Assembly (NCBI GenBank): GCA_020466095.1 | Contig: CM035808.1 | Location: 26,181,508 to 26,245,507 of the forward strand | Direction of reading: 5' to 3' | Length of the DNA stretch: 64,000 bases | DNA from: Chlorops oryzae | Lineage: Eukaryota > Arthropoda > Insecta > Diptera > Chloropidae | Shown: one piece after another, positions 25,518 to 36,269 of the stretch | Numbering within the stretch: the stretch's first letter is position 1 | Layout of the letters: each line of letters starts with the position of its first letter | The notes under the pieces: model-generated | Database searches by the model: none | Told to the model about the DNA's origin: nothing | What the model saw: the letters and a program-made list of their open reading frames with translations, nothing else | Made by a program: the position numbers and the translations under genes

Positions 25518-26672
25518 CAACTGCAGTAACATAGATAATTAACTGAAAACAGAATTTCTGCTTACTGAATTTCCAATGGAATCGCTTTGTTAAAAATAAG
25601 GCATTCAAGAGCTGGAGACAGAGCCCCTAAGACTGAAAAAAGGATGCTTTCTTTAAAGTTTTATCCATGACTTTTGGGATTGATTCTCTCCTAAATCGAG
25701 CAGGCCCGAGACTTCGACACCTTTCACCTTAGTATTGTCAATAGCCTTTTATTGTAATTATTTGAATTACTGCTTTCAAAAAGACCATTGCCCACTCAAA
25801 GGACCTTATCTCATGCTTCAAAAACAATTCACTTGTTTGAGAATTTTTTTTTTTTTTTTAAGAAAGCAACATAATTTTTATCATTCAAAAACGAATTGAA
25901 AAAACTTCCTAAAGAATTTGGCTGAGTATCTACAGCTCTTAAGCTAGAGCTCCTCCTTTATCATTGACCCGACTATCTTATGTAGTTAGATGGCTAAGAA
26001 GAAAGCAAAAGAAAACATTTTCAACAATTCTCTTGTTACGTTCATACATATTTGAACTGATATCCCGCAAACTCGTATGCTTCAGTAATCGTTTTTTCAA
26101 TCCGTATCAATGCACAAAATAAACCCCAAATCCTTCAAATGCTACCCTTCTCCCTCCCTCTCTCGCTCGCTCGCTCGCTCGGTCTCTTTATGCTCTTAAA
26201 TATTCATTTCATACATATATTTATTTTTTCATACGAAAAAAAAAAAGCAAAACAAAACTGACTATCAAAACGAAATGGAAGATAACAAACCCCATATAAC
26301 CCATCAGAAAATTGAGGAAATTCGTCCATTTTGCTGCAGAAATTTCACGAGACTTCGCAACGAAAGAAGTGACAATCGATCATAAAAATTGAAATGCATG
26401 CAGCTATGTATGTATGTTGGAGGAAATAGCACCGCAAACTAGTTCGGAATTGTCGAAGCATAAAGCGAATTTGACAAAAATTGAGGAAAATTGAAGAAAA
26501 TCGACGTGGAAGTGTAAGCAAAATGGAAAAATGGGAAAATGGCGCCACACTCAAAGGAAACTCCATGATTGTTTTTTGTTCTCGTTTTGTGTTCGTTCCA
26601 CTTCCTTAAAAGCATTTCCGGTAGAATTGATGATACATTTGATTTGAATGATTCCCTATGAGTGCCTTTACT
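25518..26672. other. intergenic DNA, no gene seen
   Basis: A (CTCG)n tract lies at 26158-26182 and poly(T)/poly(A) runs at 25846-25859 and 26236-26246. Open frames at 26345-26714 are not supported by any domain. Confidence 0.5.
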
Positions 26673-27420
26673 TAAGCGAACCCGACACGGTACTGAATAG
26701 CCTACTGAATTCATACGTACGTGTTCAGTATGTTTGCGTCGACACGTTACTGAATTTAGTATACTTCATTATTTGTCGCTTGTTTTCAACGAGTGCAGAC
26801 GACGATGTCAAACGCGGACAAAATAATTTTGGCGGCTGTTGTAGTGGCATTAAAAAAAAAAGGAAAACGAAAAATCAAAAAAGACTCAGTCTTTATTTCT
26901 TTTTAAAAAAATTAACAAAATAAAACAGTCTTCATAGGTTTTTAAGAAAAAAAAAAAAAAAATTAATTCAGTATTTTTTTGTTTTTAAGAAAATAAAAAA
27001 ATTAATTCACTTTTTCACTAAACTATAAAAATAATTTAAAACTATATACATAAAATAAGTTTGGCTCAGTTATTTTTAAAGAAGCGAAGTATTCAGATAA
27101 ATCCGTTTCATCATTATCTACGGGCGCTGTACATAATGGTAGGATTTGTTTGGTGCACTTGCAGAGATAGCATTTATCATCGTTGTCCGCCATCACGTCG
27201 TCTCGCCGTAAAATTTTCTCTCAAATGAATTCAGTTACTGAATTCAGTATGTCGCGCATACGCGTTACTGAATTCAGCCATTCAGTACGCAAAATCAAAA
27301 CGATTTGGATTTTGCGTACTGAATCGCTTCCCTCGTTGTAAGTGAGACGCATACACATCTATTTCACTAATACACATATAGCGTTCAGTACTGAATTCAG
27401 TACCGTGTCGGGTTCGCTTT
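26673..27420. mobile_element. ~750-bp inverted-repeat element with GAATTCAG words
   Basis: Ends AAGCGAACCCGACACGGTAC and its reverse complement (27400-27420). Both subterminal regions are studded with ACTGAATTCAGT-type words: at least six copies of CTGAATTCA/TGAATTCAG or close variants. A perfect inner palindrome pair, ATTCAGTACGCAAAATC (27281-27297) and its complement (27309-27325), lies near the right end. A 56-codon frame is inside (27023-27193). The superfamily is not recognised. Confidence 0.65.
27023..27193 (-). CDS. 56-residue CxxC protein frame inside the element
   Basis: A minus-strand frame starting MADNDDKCYLCKC and continuing ILPLCTAP then an acidic stretch DNDETDLSEYF. The spacing Cys8-Cys11-Cys13-Cys21 near the N-terminus is reminiscent of a zinc-binding knuckle such as the start of a ZAD domain, but only one half is present. 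It lies between the inverted ends of the 26673-27420 element and could be a first exon or captured exon rather than a full protein. I do not recognise the gene. Confidence 0.3.
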   Translation of the reverse strand: MADNDDKCYLCKCTKQILPLCTAPVDNDETDLSEYFASLKITEPNLFYVYSFKLFL

Positions 27421-28974
27421 AGATATACATACTTCCTGGAGCACACAAATGTGTGTGTGTGTGTGTGAGCGCGTTTACGGGTGAATGTGTGAATAAGTAA
27501 GTGCAAACTGGTGGCAGTTTATGCAAACGTTTGTTGCTTTGACTGCCACAAAGAACGAAACGAATTTCCCAATGAATATTCATTAAAGTGTGCTGGAGTG
27601 CATGAATATTGCAGACGATACACATAGAGACAGACAGACAGACAGACAGACAGAGAGACAGAAAGACACAATCGAATTAGCCGAGGACGCTCACTTTTTC
27701 ACGCTTTTTCCATTCTATTTATCGTGTTGTTGGCCTTTCTTTTCCTGCCGCTTCACTTGCTTACTTACACAATTTGTTTTCCGGTAATCCACCGTTGACA
27801 TGATGAGGCCACCCCCCAAACCCTCGCAACAGAATCATCATGACGAGCAATTTTCTTTTTCATTTGCATTTTTAATTTTTATGCAAAAACAAGCAACCGG
27901 AACGTGTGTCATTCATTCGTTGTTGTTCTCCGCTCGTTCTATTGTGCGCTTTCATTCCGTCCTGGTCGTCGTTCCTAGTCCTTGCATGAAATGCATATTT
28001 AATAAGTTTGCTGAACCGCATTAGCTGCCACTCCATAGCATCTAACATGTGTAAAAATCCAAATCCCCAAAAAGCGAAGAGACGGGACGCAGTGTAACGC
28101 TAGGATTGATTTTGCTCTAGCTTTTGCCATCATGCTTCATATGTACCTATATATGTGTGTGTGTGTGTATGTGTGTATACTGTGTAAGTTATATGAATCT
28201 GTGTGTGTGTGTGTGTGCGCGAACGCTTGGGGATTGGGAAAAAATTTGTTTAAAATAAGAAATTGGCACGTGTCGTTTTCTGATTGATGCGATAGCATCC
28301 GCAATCCATAGCTTATCTATCAGGTACCCACTTACCGACATGATGGGATTTTGATTTGAAATCCAAAAATAAATAAATACCTATATAAAAAAAAATTATT
28401 TTAAACTCGTCTAGAAAATAAGGAAATTCCAATAATGAAGATGGAATTTAAATTTGAGTAAGCTTTGCATGAAATCGATTGGTCTCGAGGGTATAATGTT
28501 TTGAAAATAAATATTCCTCATCGTCCTCAGGCTAAAATTGATATTTGAATAAGCAAACCAGCTCGGTTGGAATTTCCAATGAATGGGTCGTATGCATATA
28601 GATGAGATATGTCCCTTTTTTTCTAGTTTTTGAGCAATTGCTCAGTTTTTAATATACAAGAAGAATGATTGACCTCTAAGTTTCAATCGAGCATAACTCA
28701 TGTCAGAGATCCATCTCATAGTTATGCATACAAACAAATTCATATTCATAGAGTAGTCTATATTCATAGATTACTCAATTTGAAAAATACTTTTTTAGTG
28801 AAATAAACTCATCCATTTGTATTGGGAATATCTGAACTCGTGATTCGAATCATACGATTGAACGCATTAATTTTTTCGTAGGCAAAAGACTTTGTTGCCT
28901 AGAAACTCAATCGTTCGAGCTCTCAGTGAGACTTACTAAAATTTTTCTGCTATTTATTCCAATAATTAACCACG
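27421..28974. other. intergenic DNA with microsatellites, no gene seen
   Basis: Contains (TG)n at 27451-27468, 28157-28172 and 28201-28218 and (ACAG)n at 27628-27655. Open frames at 27590-28024 have no recognised domain. Confidence 0.5.
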
Positions 28975-29570
28975 GAATGATCAGCGTCACCAGGAGATCT
29001 GATTTTGCCATGTCCGTCTGGTCTTTCCATCTGTCCGTATACCGTTTTCATATCGAAGGTGTTGAGATATCTTGCGGGAAATTGGTAGGTATGCGTATTT
29101 CTGGGGACATGAGTAAGAACAAATTCAAGAATGGATGACATCGGACCATTTTTAAGCGTACCTCCAGTACTAAGGTCTGTTATGAAAATGGCAAAAACTG
29201 CTCTAAGACCGGAAATATTTTGAAATATTTTGTTGAAATTCGAAATGTGGACATATTAAAAGGCATGGCGTTTTTCGATAATTTCGTCTTAAACCGGAAA
29301 TTCAATGGCGAAAATTGGCATGTAAACTTCCTCTGTAATCGCTTAAATCCTCTCCAAAAATTTTAGTGATCGTACCATTAATAAGGGTACCTACAGTACT
29401 AGGGTCTGTCACAAAAATCCCAAAAACTGCCACAAAATCAAGAGTTTTTCAAGATATTTTAATTTCATTTGGAATTTAAGCTTATATTTAAACCTCCGAC
29501 TGAAAAATATATAGCTAACTGTGCCGGGTATTGAATTGTCAGGTTGGCCTGACTATAAGACCCTTACTTG
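28975..29570 (+). repeat. dispersed repeat family A, copy 4 (5'-truncated)
   Basis: Starts inside the family at GGAATGATCAGCGTCACCAG and runs through CATGTCCGTCTGGTC, two 'GTACTA.GGTCTGT' blocks, and the 3' end GTGCCGGGTATTG, CTGACTATAAGACCCTTACT. The first about 100 bases of a full copy are missing. Confidence 0.8.
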
Positions 29571-29884
29571 TTCATGTCATAATTTCAACTTTTCATTCCG
29601 TTTGACTTTTACGGCCGTATTAAGTCAAAAAATACAACCTGAAAATCGAAAATCCCCAATATTTCTCCCATATTATTGCGTGAGTGCGAGCGTTTTACCA
29701 TGCCGTGGACACTTGACGTCCTTTCCATATTTCTCCCATAGCTGATTGCGATCTAAATCGCATTATTGACCATTGGCGGAATTGACTTCCTTTTATTAGC
29801 AGTTCATAATCCTGTTTTGCTAAATTTTCATAATTACACATTATAATTCATTTTGGCTGTTTTATAACTGTCAGTGGCTCTTTC

Positions 29885-30010
29885 AATATCGACATATTAG
29901 GTCTGTTCCCGTACTGCACGAAACTGCTCAAAACTGCACAATTTTCATACAGTTTGGTCAGTTTTGGGCAGTTTCGTGCAGTACGGGAACAGACCTAATA
30001 TGTCGATATT
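29885..30010. mobile_element. 126-bp near-perfect hairpin MITE
   Basis: The arms AATATCGACATATTAGGTCT / GTTCCCGTACTGCACGAAAC are mirrored almost without mismatch at 29955-30010, around a loop of about 20-25 bases. The DNA downstream repeats GACATATTA, so the outer edge is uncertain. Confidence 0.8.
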
Positions 30011-30512
30011 GACATATTATGAAAGAGTCAAATGACACATAAAAAAGTTAAATTTTAATTTGGTTGATTGGTTTACTTTTAGCTAAAGTTAAAGTTTTAT
30101 TCGTTTGCAGTTGCCTAGTTTAATTGATGCGTAATAATATGAAAAAGTAAAACCGTCATATCATTTATTGAAAGTATATTTTTGGCTCTGTTTAGTAAAC
30201 TGGCTCTGACATCCCACTTCTCCCCTACACCATTTCCAAATAAACGAGCTTTAAGGGTTTTTCTTGGCGTATTTTGCTATTTAAGTTGTAAGAAATCTAC
30301 GTGTTTATTGACAGACATAATAACAATAATAAAAATAATAATTATAATAATAATAATAATAAGAAACCTGAAAGGCTTTTATCGACATTTGTTTTATTTT
30401 AGCATGAAATATGATAAGTGGTTTGTAATTTAAGCAAAACAATCTTATTTGTCGTGGCTTTTATTGGGTCATTATGAAAATTAACGCTTAAAAACTAACT
30501 TATTACAATGTC
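30011..30512. other. intergenic DNA with (AAT)n
   Basis: An (AAT)n/(AATA)n tract lies at about 30318-30362. Nothing else is recognised. Confidence 0.5.
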
Positions 30513-30664
30513 CAGTAGCGTAGCGAGTGGGGTCGAAGGGGGCAGCCAAATCATATTTCAATTTTTATGATGGTATTTTTATTGAGGCCGGTTGGAGGGG
30601 GCGGCATTTCCTGGATTGTGCCCCCATCGTGCCCCGGGTGCCGAAATGTCTCGCTACGCCACTG
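30513..30664. mobile_element. 152-bp hAT-like MITE
   Basis: Ends CAGTAGCGTAGCGAG and, in reverse from the right, CAGTGGCGTAGCGAG are typical hAT-style termini. Flanks ACAATGTC and AATATGTC agree at 6 of 8 positions. The interior is G-rich, with no coding. Confidence 0.75.
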
Positions 30665-30932
30665 AATATGTCACATGTTTTAACTTGCGGGAAAGCATTG
30701 ATGAGAGATAAAATATTTTATGTTTTTTTTTTACTGGACCAGAGAATTCTACACAGAAAAACTGCGTACAAAAAATTCCAATTAATGGCGATTGTTAAAC
30801 GCGATTCATTGGCTTTTTAATATGCCACAATTAAAAATTTAAAACAAATCACAAAATTTGGGAAAAGTTCGTAATATTAAATTTGAAACAAAGTTTTGTT
30901 TGGCTGTTTTGTTATATTGAACACCAAGATAT

Positions 30933-31050
30933 TCGGGCATGTGACAGAAATCGAATTCGACAGAAAACGTTCGATTTCGCTTACATTTGTATGAAAATTT
31001 AACCGAAATCGAACGTTTTCTGTCGTATTCGATTTCTGTCACATACCCGA
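30933..31050. mobile_element. 118-bp near-perfect hairpin MITE
   Basis: Left arm TCGGGCATGTGACAGAAATC, then GAATTCGACAGAAAACGTTC, mirrored by the right arm up to 31050 with two or three mismatches and a loop of about 25 bases. No coding. Confidence 0.8.
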
Positions 31051-31625
31051 TTAACACCTAATAAAACGTTGTTTGATTGTTTTTTCATATCAAACAATGA
31101 AAGTATTAGTGCATATAAATATTTTTCAAAAATTCTCATAAGCTTTATGCGAATTTACATACAAGAAAAGACAAAATAATCAAAAATTAGCAAACATATG
31201 TTTATTATTGTATAATCAGTGTGGCCACTTCTACCGCATATGCGATAGAACTGCCGCATGTTTTGTAAAATTTGACATTCTACCTATTCTACCGCACGAA
31301 GCTCAAAATCTATCTACATCTCGGCAGCACAAATCAAATAATTGTACAAGGAAATATTAAAATTTTACGTCAAAATTATTAAGGAACTTTACTTCAACAA
31401 ATATTTTTCACGGATTTGAAAATTATAGGACTTATAATAATTGGCGTCAAATTTAGTTGCAATTTCAATATGAATTGAGTGATATACTAATAGTCAAGTC
31501 TGGCAGCGCTGTTATCTGCCATCAAATTGAGTTTAAAAAATAACAGCGGCATCGTAACGTTCTTTAATTTCTTTTGAATTGAAACTTTTGAAGCAAGTTC
31601 TTTTCGGCGGCGAAACTATTTTAAA

Positions 31626-31761
31626 ATGGACAAGTTCATAATAAGGTAAATTAATATCAACATTGCTTTATAAGTGTGCGTCATTTTTATAATTAATTTA
31701 CCAGAACCTCAACCTTGAGCGCCGTTAATGCTTCGGATAGAAGAGATTTTAGTTTTGTTTG
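31626..31761 (+). pseudogene. possible remnant first exons of the element's protein
   Basis: ATG at 31626 opens MDKFIIR, with a GT donor at 31646. An acceptor (ATTTACCAG) at 31704 joins in frame to TSTLSAVNASDRRDF before a stop at 31759-31761. A short MDKF-type leader is reminiscent of the N-terminus of some transposon-derived nuclear proteins. If spliced as drawn the product is only 26 residues, so this is more likely a remnant of an autonomous parent than a working gene. Confidence 0.3.
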
Positions 31762-31844
31762 ATTTTTTTAAGAACAAGAAAATGTTTGTGTTGCTTTTTA
31801 GTTTTTAATATATTATTGTTTTATAGTAGTGGTACTCATGCAGC

Positions 31845-32234
31845 CAGTGGCGGATTAGAGTGTCATGGGGCCCGGGGCTTATATAGTGATGGGGCCCCTG
31901 ATGCTATATTTGGTGCAGTTTTTTGAAATAAGGAATAGCTGCTAAAGTCAATTTTTATTAAAGCAATATAAATTCTTTCAAAGGAATGAACCACAAAGGA
32001 AACATTTTATACATATATGAGCCCTTGATTTTGAAAGTGGTAAAAGTCAAAAATTTTATTAAGATATCATATAATTAAATTTTTTATTTCATAAAATTTT
32101 TAATTTTAAAGCAATTTTACGGGAAACATTTTTTTTGAAATATTTTGATCATATTTTATTTGGACGCTCGGGGCCCGTTACCAGTTGGGGCCCGGGGCTA
32201 TAGCCCCAGCTAGCCCTACCTTAATCCGGCACTG
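31845..32234. mobile_element. 390-bp hAT-like MITE, G/C-rich ends
   Basis: Ends CAGTGGCGGATTA and, in reverse from the right, CAGTGCCGGATTA, each followed by a GGGGCCCGGGGC block. The flanks CATGCAGC (31837-31844) and CATGCCGC (32235-32242) match at 7 of 8 positions. No coding. Confidence 0.85.
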
Positions 32235-32463
32235 CATGCCGCTTCGCAAATGCCTTCGCCACTTTTCCTTTCGTAAATTTTCATATAAATTTTGACAGTT
32301 GTGTGATAAATTTCTCATTTCCCTCAATTTGCGAAACTGCATGAGTCCCACTAGTATTAAAATAAATAATTTCTTTGGATAAAAAATATACCGCATTTTG
32401 CTGAAATCTACCTAAATTTTTTAAGAATTCTACCGCATTAAAAAAAAATAAGTGGACACACTG

Positions 32464-32999
32464 GTTACAATGTACAATTATCGTTCTTAAACTGACTTAA
32501 CAGACTCGAATTTTCATTATGGAACATGTAGATGAGGCAATTTTTCCATATTTATTTATGCCTTAAACCAAGGTTAAGCTAAAAATATATTACCTAAATA
32601 TAATTTGTTTTTAATGAAAAATTTATTTGAAAATCAATTTGGGTTTCAATTAATGCAGTTTTTGATTCTAAAAATATTTGTTTAAAACAATTGGTTGATT
32701 CTTAATACTTTCGATGGTTAATGGAACTATGAAAATATTTCATTGAGTCTTAATACTTTCGATTGTTGATATTACAAATCGTTGGTTGAAAAAGTTCATT
32801 GAGTGTTAACACTTTCATTAATACTTCGAAAACAATTGAATTGCTTGGCACAACGAAAAGTGTGATAGGCTGAGATTTAACAACGAATTTGTTATATTGA
32901 TTAAAAAATTGGTTGTATTAACGTACAAAAGTTTTTCTGCGTAGAAGATTTAAGAGAATTGCAAACTAGATCCAAGGTCGGCGAAGTTGGCCATTACGA
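32464..32999. other. intergenic DNA and 3' flank of the acidic-protein gene
   Basis: AT-rich, with the phrase CTTAATACTTTCGATxGTT repeated near 32700 and 32750. The right end should hold the 3' untranslated region of the gene at 33000-33266. No canonical AATAAA is visible close to its stop. Confidence 0.45.
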
Positions 33000-33266
33000 C
33001 TAATGAGTTCCAATACCCCCAACATACTCTTTTGATTCTTCATCATCATAGGCATTGTCACCATCCTCCGATGACTCATCATCGTCGGCATTGTGATGCT
33101 CTCCATTTTCTCCATCGTCGTCATCAGCGTTCTCCTCATCCTCGTATGATCCATCATCATCCGCATTTTCGGAACTATCCAAAGGCCTCTGGTTAGAATC
33201 CGCGCCGAAAGTTTGGCTGGTCAATGCTAATACCAAACCCAACAGGAACAGAAAACTTAGCTTCAT
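33000..33266 (-). CDS. small secreted acidic repeat protein (hypothetical)
   Basis: An 88-residue single-exon frame. I chose the Met at 33266 because it opens a textbook signal peptide, MKLSFLFLLGLVLALTSQ then TFG|ADS; the upstream in-frame Met at 33341 only adds a basic leader. The mature part is strongly acidic and built from about four imperfect units around NADDD (ENADDDG, ENADDDDGENG, HNADDDESSEDG, NAYDDEESKEY), with a short YVGGIGTH end. It has no Cys, so no disulphide fold is expected. A TATA-like ATATAAG lies upstream at 33370-33376. I do not recognise a family: it could be a secreted, cuticle, salivary or reproductive-tract protein. Low complexity makes homology calls unsafe. Confidence 0.6.
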   Translation of the reverse strand: MKLSFLFLLGLVLALTSQTFGADSNQRPLDSSENADDDGSYEDEENADDDDGENGEHHNADDDESSEDGDNAYDDEESKEYVGGIGTH

Positions 33267-33625
33267 TTTGTCAATTTTTGTTTTTTGTTTTTTTCCTTGA
33301 GTTCCGACGAATATCCACGCTCCAATGTTGTTACTTCTCAATTAACCTTTGCGCAGATTGAAAACTTATCTTATATGTAAAAAAAAAAAAACAACTTTCA
33401 GCAAGATGTGTTTGATTTTTCGCCCTCCGATTTTAAAATTATGCAAATATTTTTCTAATTGCTCAGGTTTCTCTATTCCATAAACTAGTTTAGGTTTACT
33501 CTTTACATTAGCTTCCGTCGCCGAAAGCATTCATTATTTGAAGAGTATAATGAAAACAAATGTGCGTCAAATCACCCAGCACTCAGCACTTAGGGTTCGC
33601 TGAAGTGAATGATGCCAGTTAAAAG

Positions 33626-33769
33626 CAGGCCTGTAGATAGGGGGGTGGAAAAGGGGGCTTTCCCCCGGGCCCGGGCCCACAATTGGCAAGGGGATTTTTT
33701 TTGTCGCACATTTCTGTGAGGACCCCGGAAAAAAATCCCCCGGGCCCCAAATTTCTCTCTACGGGCCTG
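33626..33769. mobile_element. 144-bp hAT-like MITE with perfect 8-bp duplication
   Basis: Ends CAGGCCTGTAGATAG and, in reverse from the right, CAGGCCCGTAGAGAG. The flanking direct repeat GTTAAAAG (33618-33625 and 33770-33777) is perfect. The interior has GGGCCCGGGCCC and AT blocks and no coding. Confidence 0.88.
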
Positions 33770-33895
33770 GTTAAAAGGTTAAATAAAAAACGAAGATAAA
33801 TGATGTCATCGTAGTTTCCACAGGTTAAGCGCTAAAGTCAATCAAAAACCATTTTTAGTAATTTTAAACATTTTCCCTCCATTGAAGAATATTCA

Positions 33896-34304
33896 CCGCT
33901 ATCATCTTCAACTGCAAATTATTTCTACTTTTCTCTTAGAACTCGTTTAATTTGTTAAGTCTCTTCATAGTAGACCGAAATTCACTCTCGTAATTGCTTA
34001 ATTTTCTCAGGAGCATAGCTAAACTGCTCCATCGTTGACCGTCATTGCCAGATCGTAGCAAATTTTAATTGGGCCATTTAAACGTGATGAATGCTTTTTC
34101 AATTCGACATTCATTCGAGAAATTTAGCGTCGCTCGACAATGCCAAGAGCGAACAACAAAATAATGTGCTCTAAAAAGCAAAAACGAAACTGAGTAATTT
34201 CTCAAAAGGGGCTTTCAGAGCCGTTGCGCTTTTAAACGAAATTTCCGCTTCCGTGGTTTGCAATGCTTGTGCATTTCTTTAGTATTAAAAGCAACATTTC
34301 ATTT
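33896..34304 (+). repeat. long direct repeat, copy 1 of 2
   Basis: This about 400-bp non-coding block recurs at 42850-43194 in the same orientation, with small deletions there. Diagnostic words are GTAGACCGAAATTCACTCTC, CGTCGCTCGACAATGCCAAG and CTCAAAAGGGGCTTTCAGAG. It has no terminal repeats, so it looks like a segmental duplication rather than a transposon. Confidence 0.8.
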
Positions 34305-34833
34305 GGCAGACTTGAACGAAATATACTATATACAATATATATATATACTTATATATATATATTTAGAGATTATTTTGAAGACTTTCGAATTGTCGACTTT
34401 TTGATGGTCTTGAACCTAAGCTGCAATGTCTTGGCAAGCTGTAGAATTGTTTCAACTTTCAATTATTCTCTTCAAACAAAATCAACGCCAAACGAAACAA
34501 TAACGAGACGATTTTCCTTTGCATTCGATTCCTTCACTCCATTCCTCCCATTACGGAAACGTCCACTCTAAAAATGCCTTTTATTTGCACGCACCTTCCT
34601 GTGAGTCCTTAAGTGTTAGCCATTTTACTGAATTGAAATATGATTAGAATGTAGCACTGAGTTCTTGTTATCTTCAGCGACTCTTTGAGTATAAAAGTCG
34701 ACATGTCAACACTTAAATCAGGATAATCAAAAACGAGTAACTTAATTCGATTTCAGTTGGAATGCCGGAAGATTACTGCTCGCCCCGATTTTTCAAGTAC
34801 TTTATACCGAAAAGACATCGGGCTCTGAATGGT
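34305..34833. other. intergenic DNA, orphan promoter-like motif
   Basis: A (TA)n-rich stretch lies at 34335-34365. A frame at 34263-34571 is not supported by a domain. A TATA/initiator-like pair lies at 34690-34721 (separate entry). Confidence 0.45.
34690..34721 (+). promoter_or_regulatory. TATA box plus initiator-like site without a gene
   Basis: TATAAAAG at 34690 is followed 30 bases later by TCAG (34718-34721), the spacing of an insect core promoter. The downstream frame (ATG at about 34762) is short and runs into the inverted-repeat element starting at 34834, so any gene here looks lost or interrupted. It could also be chance. Confidence 0.3.
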
Positions 34834-36007
34834 GTGTCATGTCTTACGTGACCAACTGTACCGATTTTTCCGGTATTGTACCGAATTTTTGAGGCAAGAT
34901 ACGAAGCTTCGGTAGACCGAAATTTGACGATTTTGGCAATTTGTACCGGATTTTGTACCGAATTTTACTACTGGCAAATTAAAATGAAAACTCAACCGAA
35001 ATTAGTAGAAAAATCGGTTCATTTGATAAATATACATTTAAAAAAAAAGGAAAAATGATTTTAAAGAATGAAAAAATAATTTTTAATTTTTTTTTAAGAG
35101 AAGAATATTCGAAATTGCTAGGGTTTTTGAGATTCGAAATAGAGGATCTGTTTTTATACCCGACACACTCTGTGTCGAGGGTATATTGCGTTTGTGTGGT
35201 TGTGTGTAACACCTAGAACCAGTCGAGACTACTAGACTATACAAAATATATATATAAATGATCAGCGTCACCAGGAGATTCGATTTAGCCATATCCGTCC
35301 GTCCGTCTGTCTGTTTGTATACAGTTTTCTTATCGAAGGAGTTGAGCTATCTAGACAAAATTTGGTATGCGTGCTAACGGGGACATGAGTAAGAACAAGT
35401 TTGAGAATGGACCCGATCGGACCATTTTTAGGGGTACCTCTAGTACTAGGGTCTGTTACGAAAATCACAAAAACTGCTCTAAACTCGAAGTTTTTCAACA
35501 TATTTTGATGAAATTTGATATTTGAAGATATTTCTAGCCAAGTAATAAATTTCCAAAAATTTAAAAAGTGGGCGTGGCAGAAGAGCGTTTTTCGAAAATT
35601 GTCTCCTACTCCCGAAACGCCTATGGGACTTGAACTAAATTTGGCACTTATACTTCCTTTGTAGCCATAAACATCCTCCCAAAATATTTCCTTGGTTGAT
35701 CTATTATTAAGGGTACCTCCAGTACTAGGGTCTGTCACAAAAATCTCAAAACTGCCCCAAAATCTGACTTTTTCCAAATATTTCAATGAAACTTAGAATT
35801 TGCGCGTATATTTAGGCCTCCGATTAGAATTCCGAAAAATTGGAAAAGTGGGCGTGGCAAAAGGGAGGTTTTCATAAAGAAATTAAACAAAAGTCGGTCC
35901 CCTATGGGGCCCCTATGGCCTTAAACAACTCCTGATATTAAAAATTATTTGAAGATGTGTGTCTGTGTCGGATATACTATTGTCAGGCTTTCCTGACTAT
36001 AACATCC

Positions 36008-36045
<38 letters not shown>

Positions 36046-36269
36046 TTATTGGATCACTCCTCTAATATAGGAGTCTAGCAATAAGTTTTTAAATCTTACA
36101 CCTAATTGGACAATATTACAAATCACAAAGCATTTTCTTAATTGAAAAGATTATGACTTAGTAATAAGTTCATTGCGGGCCTCGGATACCGAAAACTGGG
36201 CTTTGCTGATGTGTGAAGAAACACGTGTAATATTGGCGGTGCGGAAATGAAGATTTAAGCAGCTAGGCT

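Larger units (their letters stand above)
31217..32463. mobile_element. hAT-like element with a second hAT-like element inside
   Basis: Ends CAGTGTGGCCACTT and, in reverse from the right, CAGTGTGTCCACTT. Flanks TGTATAAT and GTTACAAT match at 5 of 8 positions, as an aged duplication might. Both ends carry repeated TACCGCAT words. Inside is a short split frame (31626-31761) and an inserted G-rich element (31845-32234). Confidence 0.65.

Noticed and set aside
32966..33196. Met-rich minus and His-rich plus frames overlapping the acidic protein
   Set aside because: Both are other-frame readings of the GAT/GAA-rich repeat region of the gene at 33000-33266, which alone has a signal peptide.
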